DNA of 64,000 nt from an uncultured beta proteobacterium (GCA_903909815.1 CAIVXG010000180.1:1-64000), one strand, 5' to 3'. Counted from the first letter of the stretch, positions 10,377 to 20,477 are shown. Notes: generated from the sequence alone by a model not told the origin. A program made the numbers and translations.

Positions 10377-11555
10377 TCAGCGCAGTTTCAGGGTGGACAG
10401 GCCCACCAGGCAAAGCAGGATGGTGATAATCCAGAAGCGCACCACCACCTGCGTTTCGGCCCAGCCGATTTTCTCGAAATGGTGATGCAGCGGCGCCATC
10501 TTGAGGATGCGCCGACCTTCGCCGTATTTCCTTTTGGTGTACTTGAAGTAGCTCACCTGCAGCATCACCGACAGCGCCTCGGCCACGAATACGCCACCCA
10601 TGATGGCGAGCACGATTTCCTGGCGCACGATCACGGCGACAGTGCCTAGCGCCGCGCCCAGGGCCAGCGCGCCCACGTCGCCCATGAACACCTGCGCGGG
10701 GTGCGTGTTGAACCAAAGAAACGCCAGGCTTGCGCCGGCCATGGCCATGCAAAAAACCAGCAGTTCGCCCGAGCCGGTGATGTGCGGCATGAACAGGTAC
10801 TTGGAATACACGGCGCTGCCGGTGACGTAGGCAAACAGGCCGAGCGAGCCCCCCACCATCGCTACCGGCATGATGGCCAGGCCGTCCAGACCGTCGGTTA
10901 GGTTGACGGCATTGCTCGCGCCCACGATCACCAGATATGAGAGGATCACAAAGCCCAACACGCCCAGCGGATAGTTCACCTCCTTGAAGAAGGGCACGAA
11001 GAGACCGGCCTTGGGCGGCAGGTTCACGTCAAAGCCGGATTGCACCCAGCGGAAGAACAGTTCGAGCACGCGCAAGTTCGAGTTTTCCGAAATGCTGAAC
11101 ACCAGGTAGAGCGCGGCCAGCAGTCCGATCACCGATTGCCAGAAATATTTCTCGCGCGAGCGCATGCCCTCGGGGTCCTTATGCACCACCTTGCGCCAGT
11201 CATCGACCCAACCAATGGCGCCAAAGCCCAGGGTCACGATCAGCACGATCCAGACAAAGCGGTTCGACAGGTCCACCCATAGCAAAGTGGAGATCGCGAT
11301 CGCCAACAACACCAGCACGCCGCCCATGGTGGGGGTTCCGCTCTTGCTCTGGTGCGAGGCCATGCCATAGCCCCGGATCGGCTGCCCGATCTTGAGCGAG
11401 GTCAGGTGCCGAATCACGGCCGGGCCCGCGAACAGGCCGATCAGCAAGGCCGTGAGCGCGGCCATGACGGCGCGAAACGTGAGGTACTGGAACACCCGAA
11501 AGAAACCGAAGTCGGGCGAGAGCGTCTGCAGCCATTGGGCCAGACTAAGCAGCAT
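10377..11555 (-). CDS. mraY: Phospho-N-acetylmuramoyl-pentapeptide transferase
   Basis: MraY transfers phospho-MurNAc-pentapeptide to undecaprenyl phosphate, making lipid I. The 392-residue protein is polytopic. It carries the Mg-binding motif [12 protein letters not shown], the motif [15 protein letters not shown], and the signature [25 protein letters not shown]. Its ATG lies inside the end of murF (11-bp overlap), implying coupled translation. Confidence 0.97.
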   Translation of the reverse strand: MLLSLAQWLQTLSPDFGFFRVFQYLTFRAVMAALTALLIGLFAGPAVIRHLTSLKIGQPIRGYGMASHQSKSGTPTMGGVLVLLAIAISTLLWVDLSNRFVWIVLIVTLGFGAIGWVDDWRKVVHKDPEGMRSREKYFWQSVIGLLAALYLVFSISENSNLRVLELFFRWVQSGFDVNLPPKAGLFVPFFKEVNYPLGVLGFVILSYLVIVGASNAVNLTDGLDGLAIMPVAMVGGSLGLFAYVTGSAVYSKYLFMPHITGSGELLVFCMAMAGASLAFLWFNTHPAQVFMGDVGALALGAALGTVAVIVRQEIVLAIMGGVFVAEALSVMLQVSYFKYTKRKYGEGRRILKMAPLHHHFEKIGWAETQVVVRFWIITILLCLVGLSTLKLR

Positions 11556-12933
11556 GGATTGCCTCCTGATGATTCTGTTGCGTGGCCTGGATGGCGGCGA
11601 CCACGCGCTCCATTTTCATGAAGCGCGAGCCCTTCACGAGCACGCTGGCCGACTCGGGCAGGGCCTGCAGCACGGCCGCAACGAGCGCCTCGACGGTTTC
11701 AAAATGACGCGCGCTGGCGTGGCGCGCCAGCGCTCCCAGCGTGAACACGGATTCGATGCCCAGCTGGCGCGCGTAGGCGCCTACCTCAGCGTGAAACTGC
11801 GGCCCCTGGGTGCCGACCTCGCCCATGTCGCCCAGCACCAACAGGCGCGGGCCTGGCAACCCGGCCAGCAGTTCGATCGCGGCGCGCACCGAGTCGGGGT
11901 TCGCGTTGTAGGCATCATCGATCAGCGTCACACTGTGACCTTGGATACGCACGTTCAGCGCACGACTGCGTCCAAGCACAGGATCGAACGCGTTCAGGCC
12001 CGAAGCGATGGTGGCCAACGGCACGCCCGCTGCCAGAGCGCAGGTAGCCGCGGCGAGTGAATTTTTCAGGTTGTGTCGGCCCGCAACCCGCAACGTGTAC
12101 TGAAGGTCCCCAGCGGGTGTGCGCGCTGTGACCTGCCAGGCGCCCTGCTCCCAACTCGACGTCAGGCCGATCACATCGGCCTGACCCGCCAGCGCGAAGT
12201 TCAACACTTGGCGCTTGGCCGCCAGGTTTTTCCAAAGCGCGGTGTAGGCGTCGTCCGCCGGAAAAACGGCCGCGCCCTGCCCGTCCAAAGCCGAGATGAC
12301 GGCGCCGTTTTCTTCTGCCACCGCCTGTACCGTGGCCATGAATTCCTGATGCTCGCGCTGCGCATTGTTCACCAGCGCCACCGTGGGGCGCGCCATCGCC
12401 GCCAGCAACGCGATCTCGCCGGGATGGTTCATGCCCAATTCAACGACGGCCAGCCTGTGCTGTGAGCGCAGCCGCAGCAGCGTCAGCGGCACGCCGATGG
12501 CGTTGTTGAAGTTGCCTGCTGTCGCCAGCGCGGCGTCGCCCGTAGCGGCGCGCAGAATGGACGCAATCATCTGCGTCACCGTGGTCTTGCCGTTGGAGCC
12601 CGTGACCGCGATCAGCGGCAGCGTGAACTGCGCGCGCCAGGCCGTGGCCAGCTGCCCCAAGGCGAGCAGCGTATCGGTGACAACCAGGCCGGGCAGGCCC
12701 AGTTGCTGCAGGAGCGGCAGCGCTGTGGCATGACACAGCACCGCGGCCGCGCCCTTGTCCTTGGCCTGCGCCAGGAAGTCGTTGGCGTCGTAGCGTTCAC
12801 CCTTGAGCGCCACAAACAAGTCGCCCGGTTGCAGCGTGCGCGTATCGGTGTGCACCCGCGTCAACTGCGTGGCGCCGTCACCAACCCTATGCGCACCGGC
12901 AATCCAGGCTGCGGCTTGCTGCAGGGTCATCAT
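11545..12933 (-). CDS. murF: UDP-MurNAc-tripeptide--D-Ala-D-Ala ligase
   Basis: MurF adds the D-Ala-D-Ala dipeptide made by DdlB. The 462-residue product shows [22 protein letters not shown] at the N-terminal UDP-binding domain, the ATP loop GSNGKTT at 112-118, the central motif [13 protein letters not shown], and C-terminal [15 protein letters not shown] and [15 protein letters not shown]. The first ATG of a pair (12933) gives an ATGA overlap with murE. The longer frame upstream is a shadow of murE. Confidence 0.97.
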   Translation of the reverse strand: MMTLQQAAAWIAGAHRVGDGATQLTRVHTDTRTLQPGDLFVALKGERYDANDFLAQAKDKGAAAVLCHATALPLLQQLGLPGLVVTDTLLALGQLATAWRAQFTLPLIAVTGSNGKTTVTQMIASILRAATGDAALATAGNFNNAIGVPLTLLRLRSQHRLAVVELGMNHPGEIALLAAMARPTVALVNNAQREHQEFMATVQAVAEENGAVISALDGQGAAVFPADDAYTALWKNLAAKRQVLNFALAGQADVIGLTSSWEQGAWQVTARTPAGDLQYTLRVAGRHNLKNSLAAATCALAAGVPLATIASGLNAFDPVLGRSRALNVRIQGHSVTLIDDAYNANPDSVRAAIELLAGLPGPRLLVLGDMGEVGTQGPQFHAEVGAYARQLGIESVFTLGALARHASARHFETVEALVAAVLQALPESASVLVKGSRFMKMERVVAAIQATQQNHQEAIHAA

Positions 12934-14444
12934 GACTTGGCCCTCGTGGCGAGCGCGGCCAGCGCCTGGGCCCTGTCGCAAAAGGGATGCTTGATCCCCG
13001 CCACTTCCTGCGTGCGTTCGTGTCCCTTGCCGGCGATCAGCACCACGTCGTTGGCATTGGCCTGGGTCAAGGTCTCGGAAATCGCCAAGGCACGGTCCGA
13101 CTGCACCTGCACGGCGGCGCCGTGCCCCAGACCCAGCAGGATCTGGGCGATGACGGCCTCGGGCTTTTCGCTGCGCGGGTTGTCGCTGGTGACCACCACG
13201 CAGTCGGCGTTCTTTTCCGCCACCGCGGCCATCAGCGGGCGCTTGCCAGGATCGCGGTCCCCGCCGCAGCCAAAAACGCACCACAACTTTCCGCCGCGCT
13301 GGCGCGTCATGGGACGCAGGGCCAGCAACGCCTTGTCCAGCGCATCCGGCGTATGGGCATAGTCCACCACCACCAGCGGCTGACCGGGCAGGGACAAGCA
13401 GTCCATGCGGCCCGGCACCGGGGTCAGGCGGGTGCAGGCCTGCGCCGCGTCCAACAGCGGCACACCCAGGCATCGCATGGCGCCGATCACGCCCAACAGA
13501 TTGGACACGTTGTAGTCGCCGATCAGCGCCGTCTGCAGAGCCTGCCGTTCGTCGCCCTCAGCCAGTGTGAAGCGCAGACCTTGCGCGCTGTAGGCCACGT
13601 CCAGCGCGCGTAGCCGTGCCGACTGTTGCATCGACACCGTCCACACATCAAGCCCGCCAGCGCGCAGCGTGTGGGCCAGCAACGCCCCCTGCTCGTCGTC
13701 GATATTCACCACTGCCGCCCGCAAGCCCGACCAGGAAAACAACGCCGCCTTGGCTTGCCAATAGGACGGCATGCTGCCGTGGTAATCCAGATGGTCCTGT
13801 GTGAAATTGGTGAACACGGCCACGCGGATGCGCGTTCCGTCCAACCGATGCTCCACCAGTCCGATGGAAGACGCCTCGATCGCGCAGGCGCGCAGACCCT
13901 GATCCACGAAGCGGCGCAGTTGCTGCTGCAGCAGCACCGGGTCGGGGGTGGTGAGACCCGTGGCTTCCAGTCCCGCCAGCGGGTCGGCGAGCGTATCCAA
14001 AGACGGCGGCACGCCCACGCCCAGTGTGCCGATCAGGCCGCAGGCCAGGCCCCGATCTGCCGGCAGACTGGACAGCGCCTGCGCCAGCCACCAGGTGCTG
14101 GATGTCTTGCCATTGGTGCCGGTGACGGCCACCACCTCCAGCGCGTGGCTGGGTTGGCCATAGTAGCTGGACGCGATCTCGCCGGCATCGGCTTTGAGAC
14201 CAGGGTAGGCGCAAATGGCGTCGCCTCCCAAGCCGAATGATTCGACGCCCGATTGCTCCACCAGGCAGGCCGTCGCGCCCAAGGCCAGCGCCGCGGCCAC
14301 GAACTGGCGTCCATCACTGGCGGCGCCCGGCCACGCGATGAAACCTTCGCCTGGCTGCAGCTTGCGACTGTCTATGCCCAGCTTGCCCGTGACGCGGCCG
14401 TGCAGCCATTGCGCGGCTTGCCCGGGCGTGTGCAGGACGCGCAT
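12930..14444 (-). CDS. murE: UDP-MurNAc-L-Ala-D-Glu--diaminopimelate ligase
   Basis: MurE adds the third stem-peptide residue. The 504-residue protein has GIDSRKLQPGEGFIAWPG, the ATP loop GTNGKTS at 109-115, FTQDHLDYHGSM, and the motif DNPR, which in this family selects meso-diaminopimelate rather than lysine, fitting a Gram-negative wall. The start at 14444 shares one base with the ftsI stop (TGATG), so reinitiation is likely. No in-frame start further upstream has comparable support. Confidence 0.96.
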   Translation of the reverse strand: MRVLHTPGQAAQWLHGRVTGKLGIDSRKLQPGEGFIAWPGAASDGRQFVAAALALGATACLVEQSGVESFGLGGDAICAYPGLKADAGEIASSYYGQPSHALEVVAVTGTNGKTSSTWWLAQALSSLPADRGLACGLIGTLGVGVPPSLDTLADPLAGLEATGLTTPDPVLLQQQLRRFVDQGLRACAIEASSIGLVEHRLDGTRIRVAVFTNFTQDHLDYHGSMPSYWQAKAALFSWSGLRAAVVNIDDEQGALLAHTLRAGGLDVWTVSMQQSARLRALDVAYSAQGLRFTLAEGDERQALQTALIGDYNVSNLLGVIGAMRCLGVPLLDAAQACTRLTPVPGRMDCLSLPGQPLVVVDYAHTPDALDKALLALRPMTRQRGGKLWCVFGCGGDRDPGKRPLMAAVAEKNADCVVVTSDNPRSEKPEAVIAQILLGLGHGAAVQVQSDRALAISETLTQANANDVVLIAGKGHERTQEVAGIKHPFCDRAQALAALATRAKS

Positions 14445-16186
14445 CAGAACGACTCCTCTGCGGCATTCGCGACGATCTGCGGCTTCACCGCCATGTCGGG
14501 TTGCACGCCCATCATGCGCAGGGTTTGCTGCACGACCTCGCTGAACACGGGCGCGGCCACGTCGCCGCCGAAATATTTGCCCGCGCTGGGCTCGTCCACC
14601 ATCACCGCCACGATGATGCGCGGCTGCTCGATTGGCGCCATGCCCACAAACCAGGCGCGGTACTTGTGGTTCTTCTCGGTGCCGTAGCTCTTCCCCACGA
14701 GCTTGTAGGCCGTGCCTGACTTGCCCCCCACCGAGTAGCCTATGGTCTGAGCCTTTTGCCCGGTGCCGCCGGGGCCGGCCGCCATCTGCAGCATCTTGCG
14801 CACCTGTTGTGCCGTGTGCTGCGACAGCACGCGCACGCCCACCGCCGGTTCGGCACTCTTGAGCAGGGTCACGGGAATGATCTCGCCGTCGTGCGAGAAC
14901 ACGGTGTACGAGTGCGCCATCTGAAAGAGCGAGGCCGACAGCCCGTAGCCATACGACATGGTGGCCTGCTCGATCGGGCGCCAGGTCTTGTAGGGACGCA
15001 GCTTGCCCGACACCGCGCCCGGAAAGCTGATCTGCGGCTTTTGTCCGAACCCGGCCGCCGAAAATATCTCCCACATTTCGCGCGGCTGCATCTGCATCGC
15101 GATCTTGGTGGTGCCGATATTGCTGGACTTTTGGATCACGCCCTCTACGGTGAGCACGCCGTGGGGGTGTGAATCGGAAATGGTGGCGCCGTGCAGGGTC
15201 AGCTTTCCCGCCCCGGTATCGATGATCGTGCTGGGCGTGACGCGCCCGGTCTCCAGCGCCAGGCCAATGGTGAAGGGCTTCATCACCGAACCCGGCTCGA
15301 AGGTGTCGGTCAGTGCCCGGTTGCGCAACTGCTCGCCATTCAGATTGCGGCGTTTGTCCGGCACATAGCTGGGGTAATTTGCCAGCGCCAGCACCTCGCC
15401 CGTGACGGCGTCCAGCACCACCACGCTGCCGGCTTTGGCCTTGTTGAGGGTGACCGCGTCGCGCAGCTTTTGATACGCGAAGAACTGCACCCGACTGTCC
15501 ACACTCAGGTGCAGGTCGGGGCCGTCGGCCGGCTGCAGGGTCTCGCCCACGTCCTCCACCACGCGCCCCATGCGATCCTTGATGACGCGGCGCGATCCGG
15601 CGTGGCCGGCGAGTTCCTTGTTGAATGCCAGCTCTATGCCTTCCTGGCCCAGGTCCTCCACGTTGGTGAAGCCCACCACGTGCACTGCGGCCTCACCTTC
15701 GGGGTATTGGCGTCGGTATTCCTTGCGCTGGTAGATGCCCTTGACACCCAAGGCGGCAATGTCCTTGGCCACCGAATCGTCTACCTGGCGCTTGAGCCAG
15801 ACGAAAGTCTTGTCCTCGTCTGCGAGCTTTTTGTCCAGCTCAGCCGCAGGCATGTCCAGCAGCTTGGCGACCCGCCCAAGCTTGTCGTCCTCGCGCTCCA
15901 CGTCTTCGGGAATGGCCCAGATGCTGGGAGAGGGCACGCTGGACGCCAGGATCAGGCCATTGCGATCCAGGATACGGCCGCGGTTCGCGGGCAGCTCCAG
16001 CGTGCGACCGAAACGGACCTCCCCCTGGTGTTGAAAGAACTGGTTGTTGAACACCTGCACGTAGGCCGCCCGCGCCGCCAGCCCGATGAAGCCGATGGCC
16101 ACCGCGGCCACGATGAACTTACTGCGCCAGACCGGCGTCTTGCTCGCCAGCAAGGGGCTGGAGTTGTAGCGGATGCTCCTGCTCAC
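14444..16186 (-). CDS. ftsI: Septal transpeptidase FtsI (PBP3)
   Basis: FtsI is the division-specific class B penicillin-binding protein that cross-links septal peptidoglycan with FtsW. The 580-residue protein has a cytoplasmic tail, a membrane anchor (~residues 24-43), a pedestal domain (ANRGRILDRNGLILA), and the transpeptidase domain with SVMK at 300-303 (nucleophile Ser300), SSN at 354-356 and KSGT at 489-492. All three catalytic motifs are intact. Its start overlaps the ftsL stop by ATGA. Confidence 0.97.
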   Translation of the reverse strand: MSRSIRYNSSPLLASKTPVWRSKFIVAAVAIGFIGLAARAAYVQVFNNQFFQHQGEVRFGRTLELPANRGRILDRNGLILASSVPSPSIWAIPEDVEREDDKLGRVAKLLDMPAAELDKKLADEDKTFVWLKRQVDDSVAKDIAALGVKGIYQRKEYRRQYPEGEAAVHVVGFTNVEDLGQEGIELAFNKELAGHAGSRRVIKDRMGRVVEDVGETLQPADGPDLHLSVDSRVQFFAYQKLRDAVTLNKAKAGSVVVLDAVTGEVLALANYPSYVPDKRRNLNGEQLRNRALTDTFEPGSVMKPFTIGLALETGRVTPSTIIDTGAGKLTLHGATISDSHPHGVLTVEGVIQKSSNIGTTKIAMQMQPREMWEIFSAAGFGQKPQISFPGAVSGKLRPYKTWRPIEQATMSYGYGLSASLFQMAHSYTVFSHDGEIIPVTLLKSAEPAVGVRVLSQHTAQQVRKMLQMAAGPGGTGQKAQTIGYSVGGKSGTAYKLVGKSYGTEKNHKYRAWFVGMAPIEQPRIIVAVMVDEPSAGKYFGGDVAAPVFSEVVQQTLRMMGVQPDMAVKPQIVANAAEESF

Positions 16187-16488
16187 GGCTTGACTCCGGA
16201 CGCCGGTGTCGAGGCCACCACGCCCGCTGGAGCGTTGACGTACTGCGTCAAAGCCGGATTCACCGACTGCATCTGCAGCGCACTGCGCGCCAGTTTTTCC
16301 ACGCGCAGCGGCGTCGCTTGGGCGCGCTTTTCCACTTCCAGCCGATCATGCTCGGACTCGAGTGCGTGGGCCTGTGCGTTGGCCTTGTCGACCTCGACAA
16401 AGAGGCGGCGCGACTCGTACTGCGTGTGCACCAGAAACAGCGCACTGCACAGCACCGCCAGCAGCAGCACAAGGTTCAGTCGTGTCAC
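16183..16488 (-). CDS. ftsL: Cell division protein FtsL
   Basis: FtsL is a small bitopic protein that forms a coiled-coil complex with FtsB and FtsQ and activates FtsWI. From a GTG at 16488 the product is 101 residues: [27 protein letters not shown] gives the transmembrane helix, and the following Leu/Glu-rich stretch (ALESEHDRLEVEKRAQ) is the coiled coil. The GTG is preferred because family members start MxRLN. It overlaps the stop of a 22-codon ORF as GTGA. A longer frame upstream is an rsmH shadow. Confidence 0.9.
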   Translation of the reverse strand: MTRLNLVLLLAVLCSALFLVHTQYESRRLFVEVDKANAQAHALESEHDRLEVEKRAQATPLRVEKLARSALQMQSVNPALTQYVNAPAGVVASTPASGVKP

Positions 16489-16553
16489 GGCTGAACCTCG
16501 TTGCGTGTCCGGCTCACGCCCTTCGCCGGCCTTGCCACTGCGGTGGCGCTCAT
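16485..16553 (-). CDS. 22-codon ORF linking rsmH to ftsL
   Basis: A short ORF starts with an ATG overlapping the rsmH stop as ATGA (16550-16553). It encodes [20 protein letters not shown] plus two residues, and its TGA overlaps the GTG of ftsL as GTGA. The peptide is basic and has no recognised domain. The precise overlaps at both ends suggest it carries terminating ribosomes from rsmH to the weak ftsL start, so it may act as a coupling cistron rather than a functional protein. Alternatively it is the relic of a longer ftsL N terminus. Confidence 0.4.
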   Translation of the reverse strand: MSATAVARPAKGVSRTRNEVQP

Positions 16554-17497
16554 GCTGCGGTCCTTTGCGCCACGCGCATCGTGGCACTGCGGGCACGGGG
16601 GTTGGCCGCCACTTCCTGCGCGCTGGGCTTGATGCGTCCGAGTGCGACCAGCTTCATCTGCTGCGTGGGCACCAGCATCCAGTCCGGCTGGCGCTTATCC
16701 ACTTCCTCTCGCGCATGTTTCGCGATGAACTGCTTCACGATGCGGTCTTCGAGTGAATGAAAACTGATGACCACCAGTCGTCCTCCGGGTTGCAGTACCT
16801 TCAGGCTCGCGTCTAAAGCCTGTTGCAGCTCTTCAAGCTCGGCATTGATGAAAATCCGAAGAGCCTGAAATGTGCGCGTTGCAGGGTTCTGGCCCGGCTC
16901 GCGGGTTTTGACCGTGCCAGCCACGAGTTCGGCCAGCTCGGTGGTGGATGAAATTGGGCCCCGCTCCTGTCGGCGAGCAGCAATCGCTTTTGCAATCGGA
17001 ACAGCAAACCGCTCTTCTCCATAGTCACGAATCACCTCCACCATTTGTTGAATTTCGGCGTGCGCCAACCACTGCGCCACGCTCTCGCCGCGCGTCGTAT
17101 CCATGCGCATGTCCAGCGGGGCTTCGAAGCGAAAACTGAAACCGCGTGCCGGGTTGTCGATCTGCGGCGAACTGATGCCCAGGTCCAGCAGCACACCGGC
17201 CACGCTGGCCTCGGGCAACTCGTTCAGGTCCTTGAACCCTTGGTGCCGGATGGAAAAGCGCGGGTCGGTGATGGCTTGCGCTGCGGCAATCGCATCCGGG
17301 TCCTTGTCGAAGGCGATCAGTCGGCCCTGAGGCGACAGGCCCGAAAGAATGAGCCTGGAATGTCCGCCGCGACCAAAGGTGGCGTCCACATAGGTGCCGT
17401 CCACGCCATGCGCCTCGCCCTCGGCATCCGTATTGCCGAACAGCGCCTGCACCGCTTCGTTCAACAAGACGGTGGTGTGTTGCCATGAGGTTTGCAC
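16550..17497 (-). CDS. rsmH: 16S rRNA (cytosine1402-N4)-methyltransferase
   Basis: RsmH (MraW) methylates N4 of C1402 in 16S rRNA using S-adenosylmethionine. From a GTG at 17497 the protein is 315 residues, beginning [19 protein letters not shown]. It has the AdoMet-binding motif [29 protein letters not shown], and the C-terminal [13 protein letters not shown] and [22 protein letters not shown] precedes the GTG. mraZ ends eight bases upstream. Confidence 0.96.
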   Translation of the reverse strand: MQTSWQHTTVLLNEAVQALFGNTDAEGEAHGVDGTYVDATFGRGGHSRLILSGLSPQGRLIAFDKDPDAIAAAQAITDPRFSIRHQGFKDLNELPEASVAGVLLDLGISSPQIDNPARGFSFRFEAPLDMRMDTTRGESVAQWLAHAEIQQMVEVIRDYGEERFAVPIAKAIAARRQERGPISSTTELAELVAGTVKTREPGQNPATRTFQALRIFINAELEELQQALDASLKVLQPGGRLVVISFHSLEDRIVKQFIAKHAREEVDKRQPDWMLVPTQQMKLVALGRIKPSAQEVAANPRARSATMRVAQRTAA

Positions 17498-17505
17498 CGC
17501 CGCCC

Positions 17506-17934
17506 TTAGAAGGAAAAGTCCTGCAAGACGTCGGGCAGCTCGCCCTGCATCGCCTTGGCCTCCTGGGCGTCGTACGTCGCCTTGTCCCACAGTTCGAAGT
17601 GGTTGCCCATGCCCAGCAACACCGCGTCCTTGGAGATCAAGGCAGCGGCGCGCAGTTCGGGCGAAATCAGCACGCGCCCGGTGGCATCCATCTCGACGTC
17701 CATGGCGTTGCCCAGGAAAATGCGCTTCCACCACTGGGCCGACATCGGCAAACTGGCAATGCGCTCGCGAAATTTTTCCCACTCGGGCCGCGGGAACAGC
17801 ATCAGGCAACCGTGCGGGTGTTTCGTCAGCGTCAATTGTCCGGCGGCGTTGGCGCTCAGGACGTCACGGTGCCGGGTCGGCACCGAAAGCCGACCCTTGC
17901 CATCCAGACTCAGTGATGAAGCACCTTGAAACAC
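17506..17934 (-). CDS. mraZ: Transcriptional regulator MraZ
   Basis: MraZ is an AbrB-like DNA-binding protein that forms a ring and represses its own dcw cluster. The 142-residue product contains two MraZ domains with the repeated [13 protein letters not shown] and [13 protein letters not shown] motifs. It starts at a GTG preceded by AAGGGTGA. Direct repeats fitting its operator lie 47-62 bp upstream, consistent with autoregulation. Confidence 0.96.
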   Translation of the reverse strand: MFQGASSLSLDGKGRLSVPTRHRDVLSANAAGQLTLTKHPHGCLMLFPRPEWEKFRERIASLPMSAQWWKRIFLGNAMDVEMDATGRVLISPELRAAALISKDAVLLGMGNHFELWDKATYDAQEAKAMQGELPDVLQDFSF

Positions 17935-18338
17935 CGTCTATCACCCTTGTCAAAGAAATTACCGTAGGCTGCAGTGAAAACCACTTTTCACCACTTATTT
18001 GCATTTTTTTGCACTTTAGCAGGAAAACCGGACGGCGCAAGCGGGTAAATGACAATTTTTTCAATGAAATCAAGGACTTAGAAGCGGTTTCAGATGTTAT
18101 TTTGCGTAGAAATACCTTTCAAATGAAGGACTTAGCGGTGGTTATGAATGTGTTGCTTGAGATATGCGCCCAAGGCGTAAAAATTTGCTACCGCGCACGC
18201 CCGGGGCCCTGCAGATCGCCGGGCGAGCCGCATGCAAGCTTCATGGGGTAAGCGCTCGCGGGTCACTGCGGTGGGCGGTCGATTGAAAGGGTCCGCTTCG
18301 CGTTTTCGCCTGAACTGGGGCCACTGCGCCGCCGCGAT
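17935..18338. other. Intergenic region upstream of mraZ
   Basis: This 404-bp stretch between selD and mraZ (both minus strand) is much more AT-rich than its surroundings between ~17940 and ~18190. It holds the MraZ operator, a weak promoter candidate on the minus strand (TTGCGC, 16 bp, TAAAGT, roughly 18010-18037), and an imperfect direct repeat with a common AAGGACTTAG at 18072-18081 and 18126-18135. No gene is visible. Confidence 0.5.
17981..17996 (-). promoter_or_regulatory. MraZ-binding repeats
   Basis: On the minus strand AAGTGG occurs twice at exactly 10-bp spacing (17991-17996 and 17981-17986), with TGAA between. MraZ operators are known as TGG-containing direct repeats with a 10-bp period. 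Only two clear copies are seen here, whereas three or four are usual. Confidence 0.6.
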
Positions 18339-19415
18339 TCAACCCACCACGAGATGCGGCGCCTGCGCCTGTTCCAGCGCCAGCACTTCGCCGATCTCGG
18401 TCGCGCAGGCAAAGCCGTGGCGCGCAAAGATCGCCAGAACGTCTGCTACCGTTTCGGGAGCACAGGTCACCAGCAGGCCGCCGCTGGTTTGCGGGTCACT
18501 CAGCAGCGCTTGGTCGGTCGCATCCAGGCTTTCGGACAGGCGCACGTCAGCGCCGTAGGCGGCCCAGTTGCGCCCCGAGGCGCCGGTCACATTGCCCTGC
18601 GTCGCCAGCTCGCGCACGCCGTGCATCAGCGGCACGCGTGACCAGTCAATGCGTACAGCACATTTTGCGCCACGCGCCAGTTCCAGCGTGTGGCCCGCCA
18701 GGCCAAAGCCGGTGACGTCGGTGAGCGCGTGCACGCCGTCCAGCGCCGCCAGATCGGGGCCCGGAGTGTTGAGCTGGGTCGTGATGGCGATCATCTGCGC
18801 GTAACCCTCCAAGCTCAATTGCTCTTTCTTCAGCGCCGCCGACAGAATGCCCACGCCCAGCGGCTTGCCCAGGATCAGGCGGTCGCCGACCCTGGCATCG
18901 GCGTTGCGCTTCACGCGCTTCGGGTGCACCAGCCCCAGCGCCACCAGGCCGTAGATGGGCTCGACCGAATCGATAGTGTGGCCGCCGGCGATGGGTATGC
19001 CAGCGGCGCGGCACACGGACTGACCGCCTTCCAGGATCTTGCCTATGGTCTCGGTGGACAGCACGCTGATGGGCATGGCCACCAGGGCCAGCGCCATGAT
19101 GGGCGTGCCGCCCATGGCGTACACATCGGAGATGGCGTTGGTGGCGGCGATGCGGCCAAAGTCAAACGGGTCATCCACGATGGGCATGAAGAAGTCGGTG
19201 GTGGCGATCAGCGCCTGCTCTTCGTTGAGCTGATAGACCGCCGCATCGTCCGAGGTTTCGATGCCCACCAGCAGTTCGGGCGGCATGAGCATGGCGCTTG
19301 TGCCGCGCAGGATTTCGGACAACACGCCGGGCGCGATCTTGCAGCCGCAGCCGCCGCCGTGCGAGAGCGAAGTCAAGCGCTGTGGCGCGGGAACGATGGC
19401 GTTGGCTGTGGTCAT
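18339..19415 (-). CDS. selD: Selenide, water dikinase SelD
   Basis: SelD makes selenophosphate from selenide and ATP, the selenium donor for selenocysteine and selenouridine. The 358-residue protein has the glycine-rich N-terminal loop SHGGGCGCK, with Cys23 and Lys26 corresponding to the catalytic Cys17/Lys20 of E. coli. It is thus the Cys form, not a selenoprotein. PurM-like ATP-binding motifs (SDDAAVYQL, TTDFFMPIVDDPFDFGRIAATNAISDV, ALTDVTGFGLAGH) are intact. selA, selB and the selenouridine synthase gene are not in the window. The gene is divergent from an ABC transporter operon. Confidence 0.95.
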   Translation of the reverse strand: MTTANAIVPAPQRLTSLSHGGGCGCKIAPGVLSEILRGTSAMLMPPELLVGIETSDDAAVYQLNEEQALIATTDFFMPIVDDPFDFGRIAATNAISDVYAMGGTPIMALALVAMPISVLSTETIGKILEGGQSVCRAAGIPIAGGHTIDSVEPIYGLVALGLVHPKRVKRNADARVGDRLILGKPLGVGILSAALKKEQLSLEGYAQMIAITTQLNTPGPDLAALDGVHALTDVTGFGLAGHTLELARGAKCAVRIDWSRVPLMHGVRELATQGNVTGASGRNWAAYGADVRLSESLDATDQALLSDPQTSGGLLVTCAPETVADVLAIFARHGFACATEIGEVLALEQAQAPHLVVG

Positions 19416-19531
19416 GATCTGGGGCTTTCTGCGATGCGGGAGGCAGGCGTATCGATTGTCTCAGGTCCACTGAACGCGCCGCCACATCGGTTCTAATGGT
19501 GCCTCCCACCCTTCACCGTTTCAGGATCTTC

Positions 19532-20398
19532 ATGTTCAGTCTTTCCCTGCGTCGCCGCTTCGCTCTGCTCCTGGCTGCTGCCAGCCTCTTGTTCGGCGCT
19601 GCCAGCCACGCCCAGCAGGTGTTCAGAATCACCGCGATTCCCGACGAGTCGCCCACCGAACTGGCGCGCAAGGCCGCGCCGCTGGTGAAGTATCTGGAGG
19701 CGCGACTGGGCATGAAAGTCGAGTTCACGCCCGTGACAGATTACGCGGCCTCGGTGGAAGCGCTGGCCAACAAGCAGGTGGACATGGCCTGGTTTGGCGG
19801 CTTCACCTTCGTGCAGGCGAATGTGCGCTCGGGCGGCAAGGCCGTGCCGCTGGTGCAGCGCGAGGAAGACGCAAAATTCAAATCGGTCTTCATCAGCACC
19901 GACCCGACCATCAAGAGCCTGAACGATCTCAAGGGCAAGAACGTGAGCTTCGGTTCGCAGTCCAGCACCTCGGGCCATTTGATGCCGCGCGCCTATTTGC
20001 TGCAGGCCAAGATCGATCCGGACAAGGACTTCAAGCGGGTGGCCTATTCGGGCGCGCACGACGCAACCATAGCCGCGGTTGCCGCAGGCAAGGTGGATGC
20101 GGGCGCGCTCAACATTTCGGTGTGGGAGAAGTTTGTCGCCGACAAGAAGGTCGATACCAGCAAGGTACACGTCTTCTTCACCACGCCGCCCTACTATGAC
20201 TACAACTGGACCGTGCACGCCGACATGCCTGCCGCACTGCGCGAGAAGATCGTCAAGGCGTTCCTGGACCTGAACCCCAGCACGCATGAAGGACGGGAAA
20301 TTCTGGAGTTGCAACGCACTGCCAAGTTCATCCCGACGCAGGCTGAAAACTACAAGGGCATCGAGGCCGCAGCGCGCAGCGCGGGCTTGCTGAAGTAG
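19532..20398 (+). CDS. Phosphonate/phosphite-type substrate-binding protein
   Basis: This is the periplasmic binding subunit of a PhnD-family ABC importer. The 288-residue protein has a signal peptide (basic start, hydrophobic core, cleavage near ASHAQQ). The mature domain contains AIPDESPTELARKAAPLVKYLE, VDMAWFGGFTFVQA and SFGSQSSTSGHLMPRAYLL, typical of PhnD/PtxB proteins whose Ser/Thr loop grips an oxyanion. The ATG at 19532 is chosen because AGGA precedes it; an earlier ATG at 19496 would add 12 residues. The true ligand (phosphonate, phosphite or another oxyanion) cannot be read from sequence. Confidence 0.88.
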   Translation: MFSLSLRRRFALLLAAASLLFGAASHAQQVFRITAIPDESPTELARKAAPLVKYLEARLGMKVEFTPVTDYAASVEALANKQVDMAWFGGFTFVQANVRSGGKAVPLVQREEDAKFKSVFISTDPTIKSLNDLKGKNVSFGSQSSTSGHLMPRAYLLQAKIDPDKDFKRVAYSGAHDATIAAVAAGKVDAGALNISVWEKFVADKKVDTSKVHVFFTTPPYYDYNWTVHADMPAALREKIVKAFLDLNPSTHEGREILELQRTAKFIPTQAENYKGIEAAARSAGLLK

Positions 20399-20477
20399 TG
20401 GCCAGCCGATTCGGCGACGGCTTTAGCTGCAAAAACCTTGGCAGACAAGACGTGAACGCGAGGCCGTTGCTGGTTCC

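Noticed and set aside
8900-10426. 508-codon plus-strand frame opposite murD
   Set aside because: It covers murD exactly in antisense and shows no recognisable motif.
17394-18251. Plus-strand frame running from rsmH antisense through the mraZ upstream region
   Set aside because: Most of it is antisense to rsmH and mraZ; the end in the intergenic region has no ribosome site or family motif.
19416-19531. Selenium-specific element (SECIS) near selD
   Set aside because: SelD here uses Cys, no in-frame TGA is read through, and no convincing hairpin was found in the divergent region.
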